Source of the DNA: Stutzerimonas nosocomialis | GTDB taxonomy: Bacteria; Pseudomonadota; Gammaproteobacteria; Pseudomonadales; Pseudomonadaceae | Reading direction: 5' to 3' | DNA length: 55,949 bases | NCBI RefSeq assembly: GCF_005876855.1 | Contig: NZ_QLAE01000032.1 | Location: 1 to 55,949 of the forward strand | Shown: piece by piece, positions 1-7,717 of the stretch | Numbering within the stretch: the stretch's first letter is position 1 | Layout of the letters: each line of letters starts with the position of its first letter | Notes under the pieces: model-generated | Told to the model about the DNA's origin: nothing | The model's input: the letters and a program-made list of their open reading frames with translations, nothing else | Database searches by the model: none | Translations under genes and position numbers: made by a program

Positions 1-66
1 AGCTAGAGTCTCTAAGGTCACCGCCGCGTGGACGGCCCTTCTACCCATTCAAAGGAACGCAACACC

Positions 67-477
67 ATGAGCCTTCTCTCCGAATTCAAAACCTTTGCTG
101 TGCGTGGCAACGTGATCGACATGGCGGTCGGCATCATCATCGGCGCGGCGTTCGGCAAGATCGTCTCGTCCTTCGTCGGCGACGTGGTCACGCCGCCGCT
201 GGGGTTGCTGATCGGCGGCGTGGACTTTTCCGACCTGGCCGTCGTATTGCGCGCGGCCACGGCGGACAGCCCGGCGGTCACGCTCAGCTACGGTCGCTTC
301 ATCCAGACGGTGATCGATTTCACCATCGTCGCCTTCGCCATCTTCCTGGGTGTGCGAGCGATCAACCACCTCAAGCGCAAGGAGGCCGAGGAGCCTTCCG
401 CGCCGCCCGCGCCCACTCGGGAAGAGGAGCTGTTGACGGAAATCCGCGATCTGCTCAAGGGGCAGGACCGCCCCTGA
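67..477 (+). CDS. mscL: Large-conductance mechanosensitive channel MscL
   Basis: Homopentameric inner-membrane channel that opens under high membrane tension and releases solutes during hypo-osmotic shock. The 136-residue protein has the MscL layout: an N-terminal amphipathic segment ([14 protein letters not shown]), TM1 at about residues 16-45 with the small-residue face [12 protein letters not shown], a periplasmic loop, TM2 at about 78-98, and a charged cytoplasmic C-terminal helix ending [15 protein letters not shown] chose the ATG at 67 because AAGGAA lies just upstream and the protein then begins with the conserved MSLLSEF; a GTG at 28 would add an unrelated 13 residues. It converges on the cytochrome c peroxidase gene. 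Only 66 bases precede it here, so its promoter cannot be judged. Family assignment is secure. Confidence 0.97.
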   Translation: MSLLSEFKTFAVRGNVIDMAVGIIIGAAFGKIVSSFVGDVVTPPLGLLIGGVDFSDLAVVLRAATADSPAVTLSYGRFIQTVIDFTIVAFAIFLGVRAINHLKRKEAEEPSAPPAPTREEELLTEIRDLLKGQDRP

Positions 478-484
478 TGGCGAA

Positions 485-512
485 GCCCTCCCGCCGCCAG
501 GCGGGGGAGGGC
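485..512. terminator. Hairpin between convergent mscL and cytochrome c peroxidase genes
   Basis: GCCCTCCCGCC, a GCCA loop, then GGCGGGGGAGGGC form a very GC-rich stem with a two-G bulge. It lies in the 42-base gap between two converging genes. There is no T-run on either side, so it is a terminator-like stem rather than a classical intrinsic terminator. Confidence 0.5.
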
Positions 513-519
513 CGGCCCG

Positions 520-1551
520 TCACTCGGGTTTGGGCGTGGTCGCGGTGCTGGTCGGCAGCACCGGATAGGCGACCTGGGGCTGGTCGCCGGTGAGGCTGTG
601 GAGGAAGGCGGTGATCGCGTTGACTTCACTCGCATCGAGCTGGCGACCCAGCTGGCTGTCGCCCATGATCGCCACCGCCTGTTCCAGTTCCCACACTTCG
701 CCGCTGTGGAAGTAGGGCGCGGTCAGCGCGACGTTGCGCAGCGGTGCGGCGCGGAAGACGTACTCGTCGGACGCGGTGTTGGTCACCGTGAAGCGTCCCT
801 TGTCCGCCTCGGGCAGGATCTCGGCCCCCGGCCGCTGGATCACGCCGAACGGGAAGTAGCCCTGGCCGCCCAGGTTCACCCCGTTGTGGCAACCGGCGCA
901 GCCGGCATCCATGAATAGGGCAAGGCCGGTTTTCTGCTTGTCGGACAGCGCCTTGTCGTCGCCCTTGAGGTAGCGGTCGAACGGCGCGTTGGGCGTTGTC
1001 AGACCGACTTCGAAGGCCTCGATGGCCAGCGCCATGTTGTCGAAGCTGACCGGGTTGCTGTCCTTCGGGAAGGCCTTCTTGAACTCGCTGACATAGGCCG
1101 GGATGCTCTGGAGGGTCTGCTCGACCCGCTCCGGCGTGTTGTTCATCTCGACGCTGGCCTGCACCGGCCCCTTGGCCTGGGCCTGCAGGTCTTCGGCGCG
1201 GCCGTCCCAGAACTGCGCGGCGTTGAACACCGAGTTCAGCGCGGTGGGCGAGTTGCGTGGCCCTTTCTGCCAGCCATGGCCGATCGAGGTGGTCACGTTG
1301 TCGACGCCGCCCAGGCTCAGGTTGTGGCAGGTGTTGCAGCTGATGATGTGGCTGCGCGACAGGCGCGGGTCGAACCACAGTTTGTGGCCCAGCGCGGCCT
1401 GGGCTTCGCTGACCGGCTGGCCGCGAACCTCGGTGACCACCTCGGGCACGGGTTTGAACAGGGTGCTGGCACGTTCGCGCAGAGCGTCGGCCTGGGCCAT
1501 GTTGGCGATCATCATAAGGCTGCCTAACAGCACGGGGTTTGGAATGCGCAT
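520..1551 (-). CDS. Di-haem cytochrome c peroxidase (periplasmic)
   Basis: Reduces hydrogen peroxide to water in the periplasm with electrons from small c-type cytochromes or cupredoxins. The 343-residue precursor has a signal peptide (cleavage likely after NMAQADA) and two haem-attachment motifs, CNTCH at residues 72-76 and CAGCH at 218-222, the hallmark of the CcpA/MauG family. FDPRLSRS before the first haem and APYFHSG in the second domain are typical of bacterial CCPs. The ATG at 1551 has GAGGAG seven bases upstream; an in-frame ATG at 1566 would add five residues with a poorer site. A perfect TTGAC-N4-GTCAA dyad about 60 bases upstream suggests ANR/DNR (FNR-family) control, as known for CCP genes in pseudomonads. 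Likely the ccpR equivalent. Confidence 0.93.
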   Translation of the reverse strand: MRIPNPVLLGSLMMIANMAQADALRERASTLFKPVPEVVTEVRGQPVSEAQAALGHKLWFDPRLSRSHIISCNTCHNLSLGGVDNVTTSIGHGWQKGPRNSPTALNSVFNAAQFWDGRAEDLQAQAKGPVQASVEMNNTPERVEQTLQSIPAYVSEFKKAFPKDSNPVSFDNMALAIEAFEVGLTTPNAPFDRYLKGDDKALSDKQKTGLALFMDAGCAGCHNGVNLGGQGYFPFGVIQRPGAEILPEADKGRFTVTNTASDEYVFRAAPLRNVALTAPYFHSGEVWELEQAVAIMGDSQLGRQLDASEVNAITAFLHSLTGDQPQVAYPVLPTSTATTPKPE

Positions 1552-1612
1552 CCGGATGCTCCTCATCGTTTTATTGGCACCTCTAGCAGGCGCCAGGCGG
1601 GCTTCCGGGGCC

Positions 1613-1626
1613 TTGACACAGGTCAA
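1613..1626. promoter_or_regulatory. ANR/DNR (FNR-family) box upstream of the peroxidase gene
   Basis: TTGACACAGGTCAA is a perfect TTGAC-N4-GTCAA dyad and matches the FNR-family consensus TTGAT-N4-ATCAA at 8 of 10 defined positions. It lies 61 bases before the chosen peroxidase start. FNR-type control of cytochrome c peroxidases at low oxygen is established in pseudomonads; binding here is inferred. Confidence 0.7.
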
Positions 1627-1646
1627 GCGAGACGGCGTCCCGGGGT

Positions 1647-1661
1647 GGGTCAAATTGACCC
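1647..1661. promoter_or_regulatory. Perfect 15-bp palindrome between divergent genes (unknown operator)
   Basis: GGGTCAAATTGACCC is a 7-1-7 perfect dyad. It sits 21 bases beyond the ANR-type box in the region between the divergent peroxidase and Lon-like genes. Its half-site GGTCAA is shared with the right half of that box, but the spacing is not FNR-like. It could be an operator for an unidentified regulator. Confidence 0.35.
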
Positions 1662-1785
1662 AGCGGCGTCGGCTGTCGGTGGGTTCCGCGACCTGTGGCG
1701 CACCCGGGCGCCTTGCGACTCGCCGGTGGCGGCGCGAGAATGGCGCGCATGACGTGGCCGCTGGCCAACCCTGCAAGGAATACCG

Positions 1786-4239
1786 ATGTCTGAAACTGCC
1801 GCTGCTGGGCTGCGCCTGGCGCCCGATGCACTGACCCGCCCCTTCGAACCCAGCCAGTTCACCTTCACCACGACCGACGATCTCGAGCCCTTCCTCGGCG
1901 TGCTCGGCCAGGAACGGGCCGTCGAGGCGCTGCAGTTCGGCGTCGCCATGCCGCGCGCCGGCTACAACGTCTATGTCATGGGCGAACCGGGCACCGGGCG
2001 CTTCTCCTTCGCCAAGCGCTACCTGAAGGCCGAAGGCAAGCGCATGGCGACGCCTTCGGACTGGGTCTACGTCAACAATTTCGACGAGCCCCGCGAGCCG
2101 CGCGTGCTCGAGCTGCCGCCCGGCACGGCGCATGAGTTCATCAGCGACATCAACGGGCTGATCGACAACCTGCTGGCCACCTTCCCGGCGGTGTTCGAAC
2201 ACCCCAGCTTCCAGCAGAAGAAGAGCGCCATCGACCGCGCCTTCAATCAGCGCTACGACCGTGCGCTGGACGTGATCGAGAAGCTGGCGCTGGAGAAGGG
2301 CATCGCGCTGTACCGCGACAGCAGCAACATCGCCTTCACGCCGATGAAAGACGGCAAGTCGATGGACGAAACCGAGTTCGCGCAACTGCCCGATGCCGAG
2401 CGCGAGCGCTACCACAGCGACATCTCCGCGCTGGAAGTGCAGCTCAACGAAGAGCTGGCGAGCCTGCCGCAATGGAAGCGCGAATCGAGCAACCAGTTGC
2501 GCCAGCTCAATGACGAGACCATCACCCAGGCGCTGCAGCCGCTGCTGGCGCCGCTGTCGGAGAAGTACGCCGAGAACGCCGGGGTCGAAGGCTACCTGCA
2601 GGCCGTGCAGGTCAACCTGCTCAAGACCGTGGTCGAGCAGCTGGTCGACGAGAACCGCCCGGAGGCCCAGTCGCGACAGCTGCTCGAAGAGCAGTACAGC
2701 CCGAGCCTGGTGGTGGGGCACCAGATGAACGGCGGCGCGCCGGTGGTGTACGAGCCGCATCCGACCTACGACAACCTGTTCGGCCGTATCGAATACAGCA
2801 CCGACCAGGGTGCCCTCTATACCAGCTACCGGCAGCTGCGCCCCGGCGCCCTGCATCGCGCCAATGGCGGTTTCCTGATCCTCGAAGCCGAGAAGATGCT
2901 GGGCGAGCCCTTCGTCTGGGAAGCGCTCAAGCGCTCCCTGCAATCGCGGCAGCTGAAGATGGAGTCGCCGCTGGCCGAACTCGGCCGCCTGGCGACCGTG
3001 ACGCTGACGCCGGAAGTCATTCCGCTGCAGCTGAAGGTCATCATCATCGGCTCGCGCCAGCTCTACTACACGCTGCAGGACCTGGATTCGGACTTCCAGG
3101 AGATGTTCCGGGTGCTGGTCGACTTCGACGAGGACATCCCGCTGGCCGAGGACAGCCTCGAGCAGTTCGCCCAGTTGCTCAAGACCCGCACCTCGGAAGA
3201 GGGCATGGCACCCCTGACCGCTGCGGCGGTGGCGCGCCTGGCCACCTACAGCGCGCGCCTGGCCGAGCACCAGGGGCGGCTGTCGGCGCGTATAGGCGAT
3301 CTGTTCCAGCTGGTCAGCGAGGCCGATTTCATCCGCCAGCTGGCCAAGGAAGCGGTCACCGACGTCGGCCACATCGAGCGGGCGCTCAAGGCCAAGGCGA
3401 CGCGCACCGGCCGCGTCTCGGCGCGCATCCTCGACGACATCCTGGCCGGCGTCATCCTGATCGACACCGAAGGCGCGGCGATCGGCAAGTGCAACGGCCT
3501 GACCGTGCTCGAGGTCGGTGACTCGGCCTTCGGCATGCCGGCGCGTATTTCGGCCACGGTGTATCCCGGCGGCTCGGGCATCGTCGACATCGAACGGGAG
3601 GTCAACCTCGGCCAGCCGATCCACTCCAAGGGCGTGATGATCCTTACCGGCTATCTCGGCAGCCGCTACGCCCAGGAATTTCCGCTGGAAATCTCCGCGA
3701 GCATCGCGCTGGAGCAGTCGTACGGTTACGTCGACGGCGACAGCGCATCGCTCGGCGAGGTCTGCACGCTGATTTCCGCGCTGTCGCGCACGCCGCTCAA
3801 GCAGTGCTTCGCCATCACCGGGTCGATCAACCAGTTCGGCGAAGTGCAGGCGGTGGGCGGCGTGAACGAGAAGATCGAAGGTTTCTTCCGGCTCTGCGAG
3901 GCGCGTGGCCTGACCGGAGAGCAGGGGGTGATCGTTCCCTTCGCCAACGTCACCACCCTGATGCTCGACGAGCGCGTCCTCGAGGCCGTACGCCAGGAAC
4001 GCTTCCACATCTATGCCGTGCGCCATGTCGATCAGGCACTGGCGCTGCTGGTGGGCGAGGCGGTTGGCGAGGCGGACGAGGAGGGGCGCTTCCCCAAGGG
4101 CAGCGTCAACGCACGTGTCGTCCAGCGGCTGCGCGACATCGCCGAGATGGGCATGGAGGAGGACGACAAGGGCGGACCTGCGAGCCAGGCGCTGGAGGAT
4201 GCAGCGGTGGCGTCGGGGCAGAAACCGGTCTCGCTGTAA
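1786..4239 (+). CDS. Lon-like ATP-dependent protease (LonC/YcbZ-type, S16 family)
   Basis: Cytoplasmic AAA+ protein with a C-terminal Lon (S16) protease domain, 817 residues. The serine-lysine dyad is visible as S653 in GDSAS and K696 in GGVNEKIEG; the 43-residue spacing equals that of E. coli Lon. A Walker A-like loop GEPGTGRF starts at G66, and a long helical insertion follows (about residues 130-290). The N-terminal LAN substrate domain of classical Lon is absent, so this belongs to the Lon-like group annotated in pseudomonads as AAA family ATPase / Lon protease (PA0779 type). The ATG at 1786 follows AAGGAA with a five-base spacer. The Walker A lysine position is arginine (R72), which may weaken nucleotide binding. 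It is divergent from the peroxidase gene. Substrates cannot be deduced. Confidence 0.92.
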   Translation: MSETAAAGLRLAPDALTRPFEPSQFTFTTTDDLEPFLGVLGQERAVEALQFGVAMPRAGYNVYVMGEPGTGRFSFAKRYLKAEGKRMATPSDWVYVNNFDEPREPRVLELPPGTAHEFISDINGLIDNLLATFPAVFEHPSFQQKKSAIDRAFNQRYDRALDVIEKLALEKGIALYRDSSNIAFTPMKDGKSMDETEFAQLPDAERERYHSDISALEVQLNEELASLPQWKRESSNQLRQLNDETITQALQPLLAPLSEKYAENAGVEGYLQAVQVNLLKTVVEQLVDENRPEAQSRQLLEEQYSPSLVVGHQMNGGAPVVYEPHPTYDNLFGRIEYSTDQGALYTSYRQLRPGALHRANGGFLILEAEKMLGEPFVWEALKRSLQSRQLKMESPLAELGRLATVTLTPEVIPLQLKVIIIGSRQLYYTLQDLDSDFQEMFRVLVDFDEDIPLAEDSLEQFAQLLKTRTSEEGMAPLTAAAVARLATYSARLAEHQGRLSARIGDLFQLVSEADFIRQLAKEAVTDVGHIERALKAKATRTGRVSARILDDILAGVILIDTEGAAIGKCNGLTVLEVGDSAFGMPARISATVYPGGSGIVDIEREVNLGQPIHSKGVMILTGYLGSRYAQEFPLEISASIALEQSYGYVDGDSASLGEVCTLISALSRTPLKQCFAITGSINQFGEVQAVGGVNEKIEGFFRLCEARGLTGEQGVIVPFANVTTLMLDERVLEAVRQERFHIYAVRHVDQALALLVGEAVGEADEEGRFPKGSVNARVVQRLRDIAEMGMEEDDKGGPASQALEDAAVASGQKPVSL

Positions 4240-4290
4240 GGGCAGAGCCTTCTTCGGAGGGTGGCGGAACGATGGCCGGCGGCGTCGGTC

Positions 4291-4326
4291 TGGATAGAGA
4301 CCGGGGGTTTCCCCACTCTCTATCCA
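4291..4326. repeat. Long perfect-arm hairpin downstream of the Lon-like gene
   Basis: TGGATAGAGA (4291-4300) and TCTCTATCCA (4317-4326) are perfect 10-base arms. Inside them GGGG-GTTT-CCCC can extend the stem across a CC/AC mismatch. No T-run follows, so a simple intrinsic terminator is not convincing. The right arm overlaps a DnaA-like box. Confidence 0.7.
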
Positions 4327-4340
4327 CAAGGTTATCCACA
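4320..4340 (+). promoter_or_regulatory. Tandem DnaA-like boxes
   Basis: TTATCCACA at 4332-4340 is an exact match to the DnaA box consensus. CTATCCACA at 4320-4328 differs at one base, and the two lie in the same orientation with three bases between them. They sit between the Lon-like gene and the next small gene. The motif match is direct; DnaA binding is inferred. Confidence 0.5.
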
Positions 4341-4403
4341 GCCGGATGACCGGGTTGCTGGCCCATGCAGTCGCGCCGGTAGCCGACAGCGAGGATCGCC
4401 GTC

Positions 4404-4748
4404 ATGCCGCAAAGCATCTGTCTGACCCGCCAGTGTCTGGGCCTGATTACCCGCATCGAGTGCTCCATCCGTCCGCTGTCCGGGGGTAACGGGTTGTGGA
4501 CGTTGCTCTGTGCCGCCGGCCTGGCCAATTCGCAGCCCACGGCAATCAAGGTGCAGGGCCCGTTCCACGGCCCGCGGATGGCCGAGTCCGTGCTCACGGC
4601 GATCGCCAACAACCTCACCGAGCAGGGCTACTCGCAGGCGCAGGAGCCCTTCATCTGGCAACTGCACATGCAGGCCGAGCTGCGCAAGGTCAACGCCAAC
4701 CAGGCGCGCTACCTGAGCGGTGGCTGGCAGTCGCGCCCCGAAGCCTGA
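4404..4748 (+). CDS. Conserved small protein of unknown function
   Basis: A 114-residue protein that I do not recognise. The start at 4404 is supported by GAGGATCG upstream, and codon use (third-position G/C) matches the neighbours, so it looks like a real gene. It has a Cys-containing N-terminal third ([19 protein letters not shown]), a central segment with [20 protein letters not shown] resembling an amphipathic helix, and an acid/amide-rich C-terminal part ([21 protein letters not shown]). No signal peptide, membrane segment or catalytic motif is evident. It follows the hairpin and DnaA-like boxes and precedes the YqhA-type gene on the same strand, with a separate promoter candidate between them. 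Probably cytoplasmic; function open. Confidence 0.7.
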   Translation: MPQSICLTRQCLGLITRIECSIRPLSGGNGLWTLLCAAGLANSQPTAIKVQGPFHGPRMAESVLTAIANNLTEQGYSQAQEPFIWQLHMQAELRKVNANQARYLSGGWQSRPEA

Positions 4749-4784
4749 GCCGGTCAGCGGTGTTACTGCCCGGGCAGGGTCGCC

Positions 4785-4812
4785 TTGTCTGCAGCAACCC
4801 GCTGGGTATACT
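4785..4812 (+). promoter_or_regulatory. Sigma-70 promoter candidate for the YqhA-type gene
   Basis: TTGTCT (4785-4790), a 16-base spacer, and TATACT (4807-4812). Transcription would begin near 4819, about 24 bases before the start codon at 4843. Confidence 0.55.
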
Positions 4813-4842
4813 CGGCGGCCCGTCCGTTTTGACCGAGTAACC

Positions 4843-5331
4843 ATGGAACGCCTGATCGAAAACGCCATGTACGCCGCACGCTGGTTGCTGGCGCCTATCT
4901 ATTTCGGCCTTGCCTTCGCCCTGTTGGCGCTGGCCATCAAGTTCTTCCAGGAAGTGTTCCACATCATGCCGGCCGTCTTCGCTCTCAGCGAGGCGGACCT
5001 GATCCTCAAGCTGCTGTCGCTGATCGACATGGCGCTGGTCGGTGGTTTGCTGGTGATGGTGATGCTGTCCGGCTACGAGAACTTCGTCTCGCGGCTGGAT
5101 GTCGCCGAAGGCCAGGAAAAGCTCGACTGGCTCGGCAAGATCGACTCCGGTTCGCTGAAGATGAAGGTGGCCGCCTCGATCGTGGCGATCTCGTCGATCC
5201 ACCTGCTGCGCATGTTCATGGACGCCCAGCAGATCGCAGCCGAGAAGTTGATGTGGTACGTGATCATCCACCTGACCTTCGTCTTCTCCGCCTTCGCCAT
5301 GGGCTATCTGGACAAGCTGACCAAGCACTGA
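4843..5331 (+). CDS. UPF0114 / TIGR00645 family inner-membrane protein (YqhA-like)
   Basis: A 162-residue integral membrane protein of the UPF0114 (YqhA) family, whose biochemical role is not established. It begins [20 protein letters not shown], the family N-terminus. Three or four hydrophobic stretches follow: about residues 12-32, 52-76, 107-125 and 136-153. Between them lies the conserved soluble loop [10 protein letters not shown] plus KLDWLGKID, and later the [10 protein letters not shown] segment. The ATG at 4843 was chosen because it gives the family start and lies close to a good promoter; the longer in-frame reading has no family-like sequence. It is followed by the FKBP-type isomerase gene in the same direction, separated by a short GC-rich tandem repeat. 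Confidence 0.9.
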   Translation: MERLIENAMYAARWLLAPIYFGLAFALLALAIKFFQEVFHIMPAVFALSEADLILKLLSLIDMALVGGLLVMVMLSGYENFVSRLDVAEGQEKLDWLGKIDSGSLKMKVAASIVAISSIHLLRMFMDAQQIAAEKLMWYVIIHLTFVFSAFAMGYLDKLTKH

Positions 5332-5349
5332 AGACAGACTCCGACCGCG

Positions 5350-5373
5350 CCGGCGCTGCCGGCGCTGCCGGCC
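5350..5373. repeat. Short GC-rich tandem repeat
   Basis: Two full copies and a partial third copy of the 9-mer CCGGCGCTG in the gap between the YqhA-type gene and fklB. No function is evident. Confidence 0.6.
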
Positions 5374-5423
5374 GTGGCGGTCTGTGCTAGTCTGGCCGGC
5401 CTTTTTTCCAGCGGAGCCCCGGC

Positions 5424-6041
5424 ATGTCCGAATTGAATCTAAGCACCGACGAAGCGCGCGTCAGCTACGGCATCGGCCGCCAGCTCGGTGATCAGCTGCG
5501 CGAGAACCCGCCGCCCGGCGTGAGTCTGGACGCGGTCATCGCCGGCATCCGCGATGCGTTCGGCGGCGCTGCCAGCCAGGTCAGCCCCGAGGCGCTCAAT
5601 GCCAGCTTCAAGGTGATCCGCGAACAGATGCAGGCACAGGCTCAGGCCCGGGCCGAAGCGGCGGCGGGCGAGGGCAAGGCGTTCCTCGCCGAAAATGCCA
5701 AGCGCGAGGGCGTCACCGTGTTGCCGTCCGGGTTGCAGTACGAAGTGATCGCCAGCGGCGATGGTGCTCGCCCCAGCCGCGAGGACAGCGTTCGCACCCA
5801 CTACCACGGCACGCTCATCGACGGCAGCGTGTTCGACAGCTCCTACCAGCGCGGCGAGCCGGCCGAGTTTCCGGTTGCAGGTGTGATTGCGGGCTGGACC
5901 GAGGCCCTGCAGTTGATGAATGCCGGCAGCAAATGGCGCCTCTACGTGCCGAGCGAGCTGGCCTATGGCGCCCAGGGCGTCGGCAGCATCCCGCCGCACA
6001 GCACGCTGGTGTTCGACGTCGAGCTGCTGGCCGTCCTCTGA
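5424..6041 (+). CDS. fklB: FKBP-type peptidyl-prolyl cis-trans isomerase FklB
   Basis: Catalyses proline cis-trans isomerisation during protein folding. The 205-residue protein has the FKBP22 layout: an N-terminal helical dimerisation domain (about residues 1-95, beginning SELNLSTDEARVSYGIGRQLG) and a C-terminal FKBP domain (about 100-205). The latter has LPSGLQYEVI, HYHGTLIDGSVFDSSYQRG, the VIAGWTEALQLM ligand-pocket tryptophan, and AYGAQGVGSIPPHSTLVFDVELL. There is no signal peptide, so it is probably cytoplasmic. GGAG lies before the ATG at 5424. The position next to the small PA4570-like gene and ispB agrees with the pseudomonad order. It is convergent with the small gene downstream, with a hairpin between them. 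Confidence 0.95.
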   Translation: MSELNLSTDEARVSYGIGRQLGDQLRENPPPGVSLDAVIAGIRDAFGGAASQVSPEALNASFKVIREQMQAQAQARAEAAAGEGKAFLAENAKREGVTVLPSGLQYEVIASGDGARPSREDSVRTHYHGTLIDGSVFDSSYQRGEPAEFPVAGVIAGWTEALQLMNAGSKWRLYVPSELAYGAQGVGSIPPHSTLVFDVELLAVL

Positions 6042-6059
6042 GGTCGCGTCACGCGCGCC

Positions 6060-6080
6060 GCCCCGACGCAAGGTCGGGGC
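6060..6080. terminator. Hairpin between convergent fklB and the small Fur-type gene
   Basis: GCCCCGAC, loop GCAAG, GTCGGGGC: a perfect 8-base stem in the 54-base gap between converging genes. No T-run follows, so termination is inferred from position and stability. Confidence 0.5.
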
Positions 6081-6095
6081 AGGGGTGCGGCGAGG

Positions 6096-6338
6096 TCAGC
6101 TGCGTTTCTCCAGCGGACGCAGCGCCCGCGCATAGCTGAACAGGAACAGGTTGCGTACCTGTTCCTTCAGGATGCAGGGTTCGGTGGTGCCGAGCTCGTG
6201 CAGGTCCAGATCCCCCTGTTCCCTCAGCTCTTCCAGCGCCTCGCCGTCGAGGGTCACGCAGGCATTGCCGGTACTGCGGTCGAGAATGCGCAGATAGGGT
6301 TGCGGGCGGTCGAGCCAGGCGTCGATCAGATAAGTCAT
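6096..6338 (-). CDS. Small conserved pseudomonad protein (PA4570-like), probably iron-regulated
   Basis: An 80-residue protein of unknown biochemical function that matches, by position and my memory of the family, PA4570 of P. aeruginosa. It is acidic in the middle (DGEALEELREQGDLDLHELGTTEP) and basic at the end, with no signal peptide or membrane segment; a single cysteine lies in ACVTLDG and another in EPCILKEQ. GGAGGT stands eight bases before the ATG at 6338. A Fur-box-like element lies 23 bases upstream of the start codon, so iron repression is likely. It lies downstream of ispB on the same strand, but the 162-base gap with its own Fur site argues for separate transcription. PA4570 is, as I recall, among the iron-starvation-induced genes; this should be confirmed. 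Confidence 0.8.
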   Translation of the reverse strand: MTYLIDAWLDRPQPYLRILDRSTGNACVTLDGEALEELREQGDLDLHELGTTEPCILKEQVRNLFLFSYARALRPLEKRS

Positions 6339-6360
6339 GGTTGTACCTCCAGTAAATTGC

Positions 6361-6379
6361 CTTAATGAGAATAATTATT
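6361..6379. promoter_or_regulatory. Fur box upstream of the PA4570-like gene
   Basis: CTTAATGAGAATAATTATT matches the 19-base Fur consensus GATAATGATAATCATTATC at 14 of 19 positions. It lies in an AT-rich patch that stands out from the surrounding GC-rich sequence, 23 bases before the start codon on the minus strand. Regulation by Fur is inferred. Confidence 0.7.
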
Positions 6380-6500
6380 AATTGCAATTTGGCAAGAGGG
6401 GCAGCTGTAACTCTTTCGCGCGGACGACAGTCGGCATCGCGCGCGGGTGCGATGTCTAGGCGACTTCAAAGGCAGGAGAAGACAGCCGCGAGCGCGGCTG

Positions 6501-7469
6501 TCAGTGGGTGCGGGCGACGGCGAAGCGGGTCAGTTCGATCAGTGCATCGCGATAGCGGTTGGCCGGGACGACTTCGAGACAGGCGATGGCGCGCTCGGCA
6601 TAGTCGCGGGCGAGCTCGGCGGTGTAGGCCAGGGCGCCGGACGCTTCGACGGCGCTGCGGATGGATTCCAGGTCCTCGATCCCGCCTTTCTGGATCGCGT
6701 GGCGCACCAGCGCGGCCTGTTCCGGGGTGCCATGGCTCATGGTGCGTATCAGCGGCAGCGTGGGCTTGCCTTCGGCCAGGTCATCACCGACGTTCTTGCC
6801 CAGCGCGTCGCTGTCGCCCTGGTAGTCCAGCAGGTCGTCGACCAGCTGGAAGGCAACGCCGAGGTGATCGCCGAAGGTACGCAGCGCCTCGCGTTGTTCC
6901 ACTGGCGCCTGGGCCAGGGTGGCGGCGCTGTGGGTCGAGGCTTCGAACAGCATGGCCGTCTTGCCGCGGATGACTTCCATGTAGGTCGCTTCGGTGGTGC
7001 TGGCGTCGCGCACCTTGGACAGCTGCAGCACTTCCCCTTCGGCAATGACACGCGTCGCCTGGGAGATGATGCGCATGACGTCCATCGAGCCGAGCTCTAC
7101 CATCATCTCGAAGGAGCGGGCATATAGAAAGTCGCCGACCAGCACGCTCGGCGCATTGCCCCAGAGCGCGTTGGCGGTGGAGCGCCCGCGACGCATGCCG
7201 GACATGTCGACGACGTCGTCGTGCAGCAGGGTCGAGGTGTGGAGGAATTCGATGATGCCGGCCAGCAGGCGCAGCTGCTCGTCCTCGTAGCCCAGCGACT
7301 TGCCGCTGAGCAGGACCAGCAGCGGGCGCAGGCGCTTGCCGCCCGCGGAGGTGATATAGTCCCCGATCTTTTCCACCAGCGGCACGCGCGACGTGAGCTG
7401 TTTGCGGATGATGCCGTCGACCGCGGCAAAGTCGTCCGCCACGATCTGGTAGAAAGCCTGGGGTTGCAT
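6501..7469 (-). CDS. ispB: Polyprenyl (octaprenyl-type) diphosphate synthase
   Basis: Trans-prenyltransferase that elongates farnesyl diphosphate with isopentenyl diphosphate to make the ubiquinone side chain. The 322-residue length is normal for IspB. The first aspartate-rich motif is DDVVD at residues 84-88 ([15 protein letters not shown]) and the second is DDLLD at 211-215 ([12 protein letters not shown]). GGKRLRPLL near residue 43 is the diphosphate-binding segment. In Pseudomonas the quinone is UQ-9, so the product may be solanesyl diphosphate; chain length cannot be read from the motifs alone. It is divergent from rplU, the classic gamma-proteobacterial arrangement. The ATG at 7469 gives the conserved [14 protein letters not shown] start. 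Confidence 0.95.
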   Translation of the reverse strand: MQPQAFYQIVADDFAAVDGIIRKQLTSRVPLVEKIGDYITSAGGKRLRPLLVLLSGKSLGYEDEQLRLLAGIIEFLHTSTLLHDDVVDMSGMRRGRSTANALWGNAPSVLVGDFLYARSFEMMVELGSMDVMRIISQATRVIAEGEVLQLSKVRDASTTEATYMEVIRGKTAMLFEASTHSAATLAQAPVEQREALRTFGDHLGVAFQLVDDLLDYQGDSDALGKNVGDDLAEGKPTLPLIRTMSHGTPEQAALVRHAIQKGGIEDLESIRSAVEASGALAYTAELARDYAERAIACLEVVPANRYRDALIELTRFAVARTH

Positions 7470-7549
7470 GTGCGGGCTGTCGCTCCTCGAAGGATGCGCG
7501 GCATGCTATGGGGCGGGTCCGGGGCTGTCAAGGCGAGGCCCCGTGGCCC

Positions 7550-7578
7550 TTGCGCAGCGCCAGTGGCTTGCGTACAAT
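7550..7578 (+). promoter_or_regulatory. Sigma-70 promoter for rplU-rpmA
   Basis: TTGCGC (7550-7555), a 17-base spacer, and TACAAT (7573-7578). Transcription would start near 7585, leaving a leader of about 130 bases before rplU. Confidence 0.7.
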
Positions 7579-7717
7579 CGCGGCCCCTGAACTTCCCCCT
7601 GGGCATTTCCCTGCCTTACGCAATTGCACGGGCGTCCCTTCCGGCCCCATGCAGCCATGCCAGCCACCAAACACCATTCCAAAGCGCTGGGTGAGCAGGA
7701 TTAACGGAGATACACAG

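Noticed and set aside
520-4329. A 1269-residue minus-strand open frame spanning the peroxidase and Lon-like genes
   Set aside because: Only its last part is the real peroxidase; the rest is the antisense of the Lon-like gene in GC-rich DNA.
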